From positions 1-33,299 of the forward strand of contig JAAVTG010000857.1 in assembly GCA_011947345.1 (NCBI GenBank): DNA of 33,299 nucleotides. The letters are read 5' to 3'. This stretch comes from Phytophthora quininea (lineage: Eukaryota; Oomycota; Peronosporomycetes; Peronosporales; Peronosporaceae). The first letter of the stretch is position 1. Each line of letters starts with the position of its first letter. Positions 21,701 to 30,320 of the stretch are shown here, in pieces. Both the position numbers and the translations under genes were made by a program. The notes below the pieces were generated by a model that worked only from the letters and a program-made list of their open reading frames with translations, was not told the origin of the DNA and searched no databases.

Positions 21701-24700
21701 CAGCTTCGTGCTTCGACAGAACTCTACACATTTCGGTTTAGCCTTCGCTGATGCTAGCGTCTGGCGCCAGTTCTTGTCCACCGAGGCAAAGCGCTTGCCT
21801 TCAGCGGGTAACTGCTTGTTAATATCTGGGGACTCAAATATTGGCTGCAGGTACAACCAATTTCGCTGCACAGCAAGCCACTCTTCTAATACTTCCGAAA
21901 TCAGCTGCAGTGTTGTGTTCCACTCGATGATTTCTTCTTCGAAAGGGCCCTTGAAAGAAGAGAACATCATGGCCTGGGTCATTGTCACGTGTTCATCCAA
22001 AACTGCCTGGATCTCATCCACCCCTTTAATCACAGACGTGCCCGTTTCTCGATAAGCAATAATTTGTAGGTCAATGCTTTCCCACGCCCCTTTCATTGTC
22101 CGCAGAGCTTGCTCAACTTGGTATTCCTTACCCGCGGCCTCGGCTACTTTCACGATGTCATCGATGCGGTCCAGAAGGTTCAGCTGGAAGATGTTGGTTA
22201 ACGTGAACGACTCGTCGATTTCCAGAGCAAACCCTAGGCTTTTGCTCAACTCTTCCCAATGGCGAACACGCATGCCAGGGTTTCGCAACGCCACGATAAG
22301 CGGCACATAGGGTTTGAACACTGAGATCTGCTCCTTGACTGTTTCTGCAATCTTGGTACAAGCCTCGTTTCCATTGTTACTGAAGAACTTGTAGGCTTTT
22401 TGAATGCCCGTACTGTATGTGTCCACGAGCTTCTCCACTTGCTCAGCATCAATGTCTGTGAAGCTTCCTTGAATCCACGCTTTCCTGCTCTGGATCCAGT
22501 TATACGACGTAGACCAGAGTTGATAGTACGGCTCGAACGTCTTCTTGGAAGTTGAAAGTGCGTCGTAAGAGGTCATCTCGTGGCCAAACAGCGTCTCGCG
22601 GCTGTTAAACAGAATAGCGTCTTGCTGTGCCTGCTCTAACTTGCGCTGAACAGACATAGCGTGGTGCGCGACATCTTCCACAAACGCCAGGTTGTCGTAA
22701 CGCGAGAAACTTTCAATTTCATCATGAAGTGCTATCAGAGTTTTTTCAAACCGCTCCTGCTCAGATTCCATTTGCTTGGCAAACTTGGCTTTGCGCTCTT
22801 CCAACGCCCATTTAAAGCGTGTGCTTTGTGCTAGCACCTTGCTTGGCCAGCCTTGTACCTGCCAAGTAAGACGCAAGTGCTCGTCGCTGACGTAGTGGTG
22901 GAAATCGTCGATGAGAGTGTTGTCGCGCATCATCTGCGTTATTTCCTCTTGCAACGGCGCTAGCAGTGCAGGAAGACCCGTGATATACTCTTGAAGTGCT
23001 GTCAAACTTTCAATATCTTTCGGCGTGGACGATAACGTCTGGTTGATCTCATCGAACTTGCTCATGATTCGTGTTGCCACTTGGAAACAATAACTCACTT
23101 GTGCTTCAAGCAAACGGCCAAAGCTGTCGCGATGTTTCTTCGCGAGAGTAAACCGAATGTTCGTTAAATCCACCTGAAAGAGTCCCAGATTCACAGCACG
23201 AGAGGGGATGGTCGCCATCAGTCTTTCCCCTCGTCTCTGTGGTAACCAAGCAGTCGTCGTAGTTCATTTAGTTCGACTGGCGGAAGAAGAGGTGGTGCTT
23301 CGCCATCATCCCCATCACCTCCCGCGCTTACTTCCGGCTGTACACGAATGATCGATTTCAAGTACTCATCGACGTCCAAATTGAGCAGAGGTATATACTG
23401 GTCAAACTGTTCGTAGTACTTTAGGAGTGGAAGAGCTGCACGCTCAACGATATTCCCAACGCTCTCCTTTAGCGCGGTCACTGATTGTGCTGAATCTTGC
23501 AGGCAAGCGATACTCTCTTGGTTTGGCCAAAAGATCCGGTCCATTACAAGTCGTTCCACAAGCTCAAGCGATTTCAGCCGCTCCAGAGCGACATCAAACT
23601 GGCCAGCAAGAGCCTCCTTAAACTCGTCCGGGCTCGTTACATACTCAAATCGATATCCTTGTCGCGGCTCGACGGGTTCGAGCGGACATTGTGCTGAGCG
23701 ATCCTGCACATTGGCAACGGACCATTCTCGAATCTCAGTAACACGTTTATCCACTTCGCTTTGGTTTAGAACATGTTTTTCCTGAGAAATAATGAGGTCG
23801 ACACGAAATAGTGGTTGATGCATACTGATACCTTCGCTTGGACTTGTCTGAGGCTGCTCCACAGAGAATGAAGTCAACGCACGCTCGCGAATATCATTTG
23901 GCCCTCGAACCTCCACTTCGTAACCGGCCATTTCAGCTATAAACTGGGCGTAACCATCAAAGTTTTGCTGGATCAAGAGGCGTAAAGTGTCCTCTATCAT
24001 GTAGTTCACTCGCCGTAAAAATCGCTTGAGCGGCGTCTCCACGTACTTTTGTCGATTGGACTCGGCTGGATTATAAAGCGGATGTTGCGCCTGACTAAAA
24101 TGCAGTTGGATGCGCTTGGCTGCTAGTCGCGTCCAGCAATCTCGCATGAAGCGTAGTGCTGTGTGGCTCATCTGGGAGTGGAGTGAATGAAACTCCGCCA
24201 ACGTTATACTCTTCGGCTGCGGTCGTGTTCCGCCACTAAAACCAATTTCGATGGGTTGTTGCTCTAGCAAAAGCTTCTGAGCTCCCACATCTACGCAGCA
24301 TCGCCGAACGTCTAGTAGTGCATTTACTGCAAACGGTAGGTTCACGAATTTATCAGTGGCGACGTCCAGGAACCGACGATTGTAGTCGTAAGAAGGAATA
24401 GGAATGACACCGCATTGTGGGGGTGCCGGGGATGCCGGAACTTGAGGCAGCTTGAGGTCAGAAAACTCTGCTTTCATGTCGTCCACGTTGGTCTCGAAGA
24501 TCATCTTGTTCATCGCGTACATATAGTCAGCATTCACTTCTTCCAGAAGTGCCGAGGTTCCGACGTTGGTGGGCACCGAGGATGAAAGCGTTAGCTGGAG
24601 GATATTGCTGATGGCTTGTGAATCAAGCTGGCTATCTGAGCTGATGGGCATGCTCTCCACATAGAGCGACTGGCGCAACGCCGCCTCCGCTTTCTCTCGT

Positions 24701-25502
24701 CTCTGAGTAGCTCGCTGTATACGCTGCACAAACGCCTCGCAATCGTCTTTTTCGAGGCATAGCAGCCCTTTGTGCATTACTGGCGACCCAACACGTTTCC
24801 CGGCAGACCATGAGACGATAAATCGTCCCAGGGAAGAGTCATAGGCAGTCACCATACAGCTAGACCAACTCCCAGCAATACCAGTCGTATCTTCCAGTGG
24901 TAGCCCCACCGCTTTCATTGGCAACCGCTTGTCCAGGTCAGCACACTGGTCACCAGAATCTGGATTTTCGTCTACGTCAAGGAAACACCAAAGTGGGAGG
25001 AAATTCCCAGCTATACTCGCGTACGGGTCCGCATCAGACGTTGATCCTGGATACGATGAAGCAATGGCTGGATGGCCGAGTCCATCTCGAGGGACTCGGG
25101 ATTCTAGCCACTCTGCTAGTGCTGCTCCTCCCAAATTACGAGGTGGCGCCTGTTTCGCAAGATCCGCAGCACCTGATCTTGTGTATTTCTTGATCGCTTT
25201 CGGTGGCTGTTTGGTAAATCTGTTGGCTCCAGTGCCGCTTGCACCGTTCTGGATCGGATAATTTAGCGGCTGAACTTGAGGCGGACGCTCTTTTGAAGAA
25301 GAGAGCTTCCCAGTTGTCCCTAGCAGTGACCCAAATACAGACTGCGTCGAACTTTGGTCATCTTGCTCGTATTTATCCAGCTCCTTCAGCACGAAGCTCA
25401 ATGACGCCGCATTTTTGCCTGTCGAGCAACGATGCATCAGTAAATCAAAGCCAGTTGCAATACCTGTGTGTTAACTTACCTTTTCGAGCTGCGCTTGCTC
25501 AT
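12781..25502 (-). CDS. DNAH1: Axonemal dynein heavy chain, inner-arm, DNAH1 type (about 15 frame breaks)
   Basis: Flagellar motor ATPase, about 4,220 residues, the usual DNAH1 length. Order on the minus strand: N-terminal tail (25418-23218); linker (23218-21200); AAA1 with [13 protein letters not shown] (20819-20842) and Walker B CFDEFN; AAA2 with GATGGGKS (19976-19999); AAA3 with GGTGTGKT (18919-18942); AAA4 with GVGGSGRQS (17875-17898); stalk and microtubule-binding region (about 17250-16300); AAA5 and AAA6; C-terminal domain ending CSLRY at 12781. The tail and the [11 protein letters not shown] / LLPQPNRE blocks favour DNAH1 over DNAH6. Start: ATG 25502 in a short exon MSKRSSK, GTAAGT donor. 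Frame changes: exon 1/2 junction, 23218, 21598-21602, 21198-21202, 21030-21033, 19488, 19293-19296, 16911, 16868-16871, 16830-16833, 16741-16744, 15640-15643, 15493-15496, 15064-15068, 13116-13119. Nearly all are repaired by one base in a homopolymer, and conserved sequence continues across each. Confidence 0.95.
25419..25479 (-). other. First intron of the dynein heavy chain
   Basis: Minus-strand donor GTAAGT begins at 25479 and the acceptor CAG ends at 25419; 61 bases. The exon phases differ by one base from the downstream frame, which fits the other single-base errors in this gene. Confidence 0.7.
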
Positions 25503-25666
25503 GCCGGACTCAAACCAATTGCTTGTGAGGAACCTCGCCGGAGATTTTTGTCGACTTCACCACCGCCTCTTCACATTTGCCCCGTTTTTCAAGCGACTTT
25601 TCATGGTAAGCAAAAACCACGCGATATTCACATTACCACTATGGACGTTGAAAATCACACCGATCA

Positions 25667-28387
25667 CTAGGCTGCAGCTTCCTTCTTAGCATCTTCTGGC
25701 GTCACCTCTACGGCTTTCTCAGACGATACTACCTCATCGAGCAACTGCTTTAGCTGATCCACAAGCACTCTCTGTCGAAATTGCTCGGAATGGTGAATCG
25801 CCTGCTCAATGTAGGCCTTCACAGCAGTGGGGCCTCCTTTCATTGACCGAAGTCCATTCAACACGAATTCCTTCTCCTGAATAACACATACAAACCACAG
25901 GAACACTTCGATCAGTCGTTGTTACGTCTAGCCCACATGAGGAGTCGGCAAGATACCAACCTGTTGCGTGGTCGTCCGAGCTTTGATAAGTCGAATGATA
26001 GTACTCCAGGATTCCCAGTTTTCGGCCAAAACGCCATAGACCAAGCGAACGAAGCTGCCGTTTTGTCCATCCCCACGAGATCGCCATCATGCAGCGGAAT
26101 GCCCAACATCTGCGCTGTCTCCGCCTTCACAGAGTAGTTGGAACCAACAGAGCTGTCCGTCATAACCGAGTCGCCACTGTCACTTTGCCCCGGAGACGAC
26201 ACGGTGGACGACGTGCTGGAGACGGGGAGCTTGGCGAGTGCGACGGCGATCCCGGGGACGATTTAAACGAAGGTGAGCCCCGCACTCTGTGGGATCGCTT
26301 CGAATGCTTTTGTCTCGCTTCAGCTGGGAGGATCTCTTGCGCGTACGCTGGCGCTTTGGAGACTGACCACCTAATGCAGCTGCTTCATCTGCAGCTTCAC
26401 CCTGATACACGTTGCTCGCTTGCTTGGATGAACTCTTCTTGTACGGGTTTCCCAAATTGAAGCACAGCTGACGACGTCGTAAACCAGTTGGGGTATCCTC
26501 GTCCGGTTCAGCCTCAGCAAGTGGATTTCGAAGCGCCTCCTTCTTGACCAACCGCGACTCGTAGTCACTCATGACGTCGATCGGTTGCTGGTGCTTTTCA
26601 TCTTCCTCTACGGCACGCCAACTTGGCGCTAACTTCAAAGGTACCGCGTTGTCGTTTTGAGCTGTCACACGAGGGAGGGCTACCTGGAAGGAATGCTTTG
26701 ATGACTTTTCAAAGAACAAAGACTTGCTCTTTTGATACGAAGCGCGTAGATCCTGGAGCGACATGCTTGCGATTGCATCCAAAGCTGTATCCGACTGAGA
26801 GCCTCCGACTGAATCTCTGTTTGAAACAGGAGATGCTGACGGAGAAGAATCGGGAACTCCACTGCCATTTCGCGAGGATCCTGACCCCGAGTTGCTGTTA
26901 TCGGCGCGACTACCTCGAGAGAACAGCTTGTTATTGCTGTCACTTTCAGCAATCGCTTGCTCTCGTAGGCGGTTCAGATAGTTCGATATCTGGTAGCTTC
27001 TCCCAGAATCTTGGACTTCTGGAACCATGTCGTGCAAATTATACTTGCGCAGAGCCTTTTCAGGGGCGCATAGTAATAGATAGGGCAGCTACTCAGATAC
27101 GACGTAAAGGCCTCACGCCACGATGACGGCATTGCCTTCGCTTGGAACATCCATGTCCCGGTAACCGAATTGATGTTCTGCCCACTGGCCTGGTATACGC
27201 GCGCTACTTCCACGAGCAGTGAAAAAGCTTGGGGAAGTTATAGGGCAGCAGTACCAGCATTGCGTTGGGCGTAGCGACACCAGACGCAGATGTTGGGGCG
27301 CGCAGCATTCCGATCGGGTCTCCCAAACGCCCGTCACCTTTGCTGCCTTGAACGTACACCAACCAGCGCTGGCCACGACTCGGTGTCGGATTAATCGGCG
27401 TTTCCAGCACATAATTGTCCGCCGGGAACTTGAGTGTATCAATCAGCATATGGCTCGTTGCCGCCTCGATTGCATTCTCAGCAGTGCGTGTAAACACCAA
27501 CGTCGGATGAGCTTCTCTCGTCGGCAGAGCCGCTGTGTTCCTATCCAGCCAGAACGCCTCCGCCACGGGCCAACAATACTCCTTCCCGCTCGGGATCGGC
27601 GCAATGATATTCCTCGTAACCGGGATCTCTGCCTCTCCATCTTGAGGGTCACATTTGAACTTAACGACCGCTCCGGCCTTGAGCTTCATGATGATCTGGT
27701 CGATGCTCTGCTCCACCGCAGGCTTGGACGTCGGCATGTAGAGCATGCCCCCGTGGCTTCACTGAGTGCCATCAGGTCCGTCGGCACACTGGGCTGCGCC
27801 TTGCTGCCGTTCATCGTGGCCGAGAGCTTCAACGCCACCGTAAACAGCCTTTGGTCCCATCTGTAGGGCTCGAAGGTGAGGTCTGCGCCCACAGCACTGG
27901 ACGGTGCGATGGTGAGCGCGTCCTGGATGAGTCCGTCAGCGCTGCTGAGCGTCGTGGCATCCGTGAGCAGCACACAAATTGACACGTTAGTGTTCCAGGG
28001 TGCGCGGCCCAGCGCATAGCTGTCCCAGTTGAACTGCAGGCGGATCTGGTTCATGAGCTCGAAGGCCTGGCGCAGCGCGGCGCCCACGTCGCTCAGGTCG
28101 GTGGCGCGCAGGTTCTTGAGCTCTCGCAGGAAGGCCTCCTTGTTGGTGGATTGGTCCCAGCCCACGCGCACGCGGCCCGTGTACGGCGCGTCGCTGTTCT
28201 TGCCGCGCGGGCGGCCGTCGCGGCCGCACGAAAGCAGCATAAAGTGGTGCTGGTAGCGGCGACTCGGGTCGCGCACGCGCTTGACGAAGCGCTCCACCGC
28301 CGACTTGGCGTAGTCCAGCAGCGTCATGCCCGAGCTCGTGCTCTGGTTCATGGACGCGCTCGTGTCCAGCACGAACGTCACCAGCAT
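25667..28387 (-). CDS. INTS6: Integrator complex subunit 6 (VWA domain; five frame breaks)
   Basis: Subunit of the nuclear Integrator complex, which cleaves snRNA and promoter-proximal transcripts. N-terminal VWA domain with the MIDAS motif in FVLDTSASMNQS and the family block PYRWDQRLF. Then the conserved INTS6 middle (PVAEAFWLDRN; LLPYNFP; SYLSSCPIYYYAPLK), the short GNPYKKSS motif, a Ser/Pro-rich disordered region, and the C-terminal INTS6/DDX26 domain (EKEFVLNGLRSMKGG ... VLVDQLKQLLDEV). Start: ATG 28387 (MLVTFVLDTSASM) sits where the family starts. An 84-base intron (25877-25960) precedes the last domain. Total about 880 residues, close to animal INTS6. Frame changes at 27748-27752 (C5), 27231-27234 (G4), 27057-27060 (T4), 26278-26281 (C4) and 26218-26219 (GG) are each repaired by one added base. 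The gene lies 165 bases upstream of the dynein start, same strand. Confidence 0.9.
25877..25960 (-). other. Intron of INTS6
   Basis: Minus-strand donor GTTGGT begins at 25960 and the acceptor TTCAG ends at 25877; 84 bases. Splicing joins KLGRPRNR to EKEFVLNGL in frame, as the C-terminal domain requires. Reading through gives an early stop. Confidence 0.85.
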
Positions 28388-28523
28388 CTTGGCCTTGACC
28401 TCGGGGTGGCGAAACAGAGAGTGTGCCCAATAGAAGCCCGTTTAACTTGGTGTTTGTAGAGAACGACTTTATTGTACCAAATGTAGCCATGTACATTTTG
28501 CTGCTGCACAACGACAGCTCCAT

Positions 28524-29111
28524 CTAGGCCCTGAACTTGCGCTTCTTGAGCGAGCGCTCCACCACGGCGGCGGTGGTGATGGTCTCTGCATTTCTGCCCT
28601 TCCACTGCACAAAGTCCCTGGCGTCTCTTGCCCCCGCGTCGAACAGCTTCTTCTCGTCCTGTGTGAGCTTCCTCGTGAACTCGGTCGTGTCCTCGTCCAG
28701 CGAGCTCATGGCGTTGTTCAGGATCTCGCGGTAGCGCTCGCCGCTCAGACAGAGCCGCATGATCTCGTCAATCTCGTGCTGGTCTTCGGGGTCCACGTAG
28801 GGCACCAACTGCCGCCCCACCTCGTACACGGAGGCCGAGAACTCGCGCAAGTTGACGGCGCTCGGGCCGGCCTTGAGCATGCGGCGGAAGCGTTTGGTCA
28901 GGAAGTGCGGCGGCTCCACCTTGACGTCCCCGCGCTTGGCCATGGGTGCCGCCAGCCACAGCGGCAGCTCTACCACGGCGCCCTCCTGCAGGTCTGCGCT
29001 GCGGCAGCTGGGGTCCAGGTAGCCGCAGTCCAGCGCGTTCAGCTCAAACTTGCACTTGACGCGCTCGTCGCCCGCCAGGATCTCGTCGATGTCCAAGTAG
29101 CCGCCGCTCAT
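28524..29111 (-). CDS. PSF3: GINS complex subunit Psf3
   Basis: Subunit of the GINS tetramer, part of the CMG replicative helicase. 195 residues, uninterrupted, a normal Psf3 length. Seen: the short N-terminal B-domain opening YLDIDEILAGDERVKCKF; the family block VVELPLWLAAPMAKRG; an alpha-helical A-domain with LTKRFRRMLKAGPSAVNLREFS; and the C-terminal basic end VVERSLKKRKFRA, which matches the end of animal Psf3 (YKKRKF). Start ATG 29111. Divergent from the beta-hydroxylase with 129 bases between the start codons, and 137 bases upstream of INTS6 on the same strand. Base composition is GC-rich and no frame break is seen. Confidence 0.93.
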   Translation of the reverse strand: MSGGYLDIDEILAGDERVKCKFELNALDCGYLDPSCRSADLQEGAVVELPLWLAAPMAKRGDVKVEPPHFLTKRFRRMLKAGPSAVNLREFSASVYEVGRQLVPYVDPEDQHEIDEIMRLCLSGERYREILNNAMSSLDEDTTEFTRKLTQDEKKLFDAGARDARDFVQWKGRNAETITTAAVVERSLKKRKFRA

Positions 29112-29240
29112 GTTGTTGCCTTTGGGACCGATTCAAAAATGGCGCCAACTCTATACTCCTATTTAATGTATCATTCGTAAATCGGGGTGTAAATCTGGAT
29201 ATCTTCGAGCTAAATCGGAGTATCTTCCACAGTTGAAGAG
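29112..29240. promoter_or_regulatory. Divergent promoter of Psf3 and the beta-hydroxylase
   Basis: 129 AT-richer bases between two start codons. TCATTCGTAAAT at about 29170-29181, about 60 bases before the plus-strand ATG, loosely resembles the oomycete Inr/FPR core element (TCATTYYNCAWTTT). An E2F-like site lies at 29140-29149. Confidence 0.45.
29140..29149 (-). promoter_or_regulatory. E2F-like site upstream of Psf3
   Basis: On the minus strand the sequence reads GTTGGCGCCA, close to the E2F consensus TTTSSCGC, followed within a few bases by TTTGAA, a CHR-like hexamer. It lies about 29 bases before the Psf3 start. E2F control of GINS genes is known in animals and plants; in oomycetes it is inference. 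Confidence 0.3.
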
Positions 29241-30265
29241 ATGGCGGATCGCGAAGGCGAGGTGGAGGCGAAGCTGCAGCAGCTCGTGCGCTCGTGGGGC
29301 GTTTCGAAGTTCAGCGAGGGCATGGCACTGCAGTGGATAGCGAGGTTCCTGGGCGAAGCTCCGGAACGGGCGAGCGAGGACGCATTCTGCCGCCTGCGCC
29401 AGTGGATCCTGCTGCAGCTGAACGGCCGCCGCATCCCTCAAGACTGTTCGTCCTGGCAGGTGGGCTGTCCGGAGATCATCCCAAAGCTGCGAGCAAAGCC
29501 TGTGTGGGACTGCAGTGAGTTCCCGTGGGTGAAGACGCTGGAGAAGAACTTTCCAGTGATCAAGGAGGAGCTGCTAGCACTCAAAGGCACCAACTCCGGG
29601 TTTCAACCGTACAGAGCTCCGTCGTGGGCGAGCGATCTCAACGTGAGTTAGTGCAGCAGCATTTTTATGAGGAGACGATGTTTGATAAGTGTTGAGGGTG
29701 TTTAGGCAAAGGACGGAGTAGGAAGCGTCGGCCATGACGCGGGGGATTGGAATGTGCTGTACCTGTTCCTCCACAATATGGACTTCAAAGCCAACAGAGC
29801 GTTGTGTCCGAAGACTGCAGCCATCGTTGATGCTATCGATGGCCACTACGACCACACGTTCTTCTCAGCACTAGCACCGCAGACCCACATCAAAAAGCAC
29901 CACGGTCCCACTAACAAGAAACTTCGCTGTCATTTACCGCTGGTGGTTCCCGAGGGGAAATGCCGGCTTCGAGCGGGTGATGAAGTGGTGTATGCACAGG
30001 AGGGCAAGTGTTTCGTCTTTGATGACTCATTCGAGCATGAGGCTTGGAACGACGACGACTCGCGAAGCCGAATTGTGCTGATTATCGACGTGTGGCACCC
30101 GGACCTAAGTCCTCAAGAGGAAAAATTCCTCAGCTTTTTGCGAAATGCCCAGCTGCGGATGGACAAGAAGATGTGTGTGAACACTCGAACGACGACAACT
30201 TCTATTCTATCATCAAAGAGACGGGTGAGGCCAACATGAGCACCCATGCAGCTGTGTGGAGCTAA
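29241..30265 (+). CDS. Aspartyl/asparaginyl beta-hydroxylase family protein
   Basis: 2-oxoglutarate/Fe(II) dioxygenase of the ASPH family. Exon 1 (29241-29642, 134 codons) starts MADREGEVEAKLQQLV and ends SDLN. After a 63-base intron, exon 2 resumes AKDGVGSVGHDAGDWNVLYLF. The catalytic cupin has the first iron-binding His in THIKKHHGPTNKKLRCHL, a basic 2-oxoglutarate-binding region, and the second His in FVFDDSFEHEAWN, then RIVLIIDVWHPDLS. The frame holding the domain stops at 30239 with an odd Thr-rich end (NTRTTTTS). One added base near 30175 would give CEHSNDDNFYSIIKETGEA and a stop at 30263-30265. I favour this longer end because the window loses single bases in many places. No signal anchor is visible, so the protein may be cytosolic, unlike animal ASPH. 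Confidence 0.88.
29643..29705 (+). other. Intron of the beta-hydroxylase gene
   Basis: Donor GTGAGT at 29643, acceptor TTTAG ending at 29705, 63 bases, phase 0. Splicing joins SDLN to AKDGVG. Confidence 0.88.
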
Positions 30266-30320
30266 ATATCTCTGCAGCCGGTTGTATTTTGTACACTCGA
30301 TTTTCCAACAGGCGATAGTG

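Noticed and set aside
27686..28387. VWA domain as a stand-alone von Willebrand or copine-like protein
   Set aside because: The following frames continue with INTS6-specific blocks and the C-terminal INTS6/DDX26 domain, so it is the N-terminal part of one gene.
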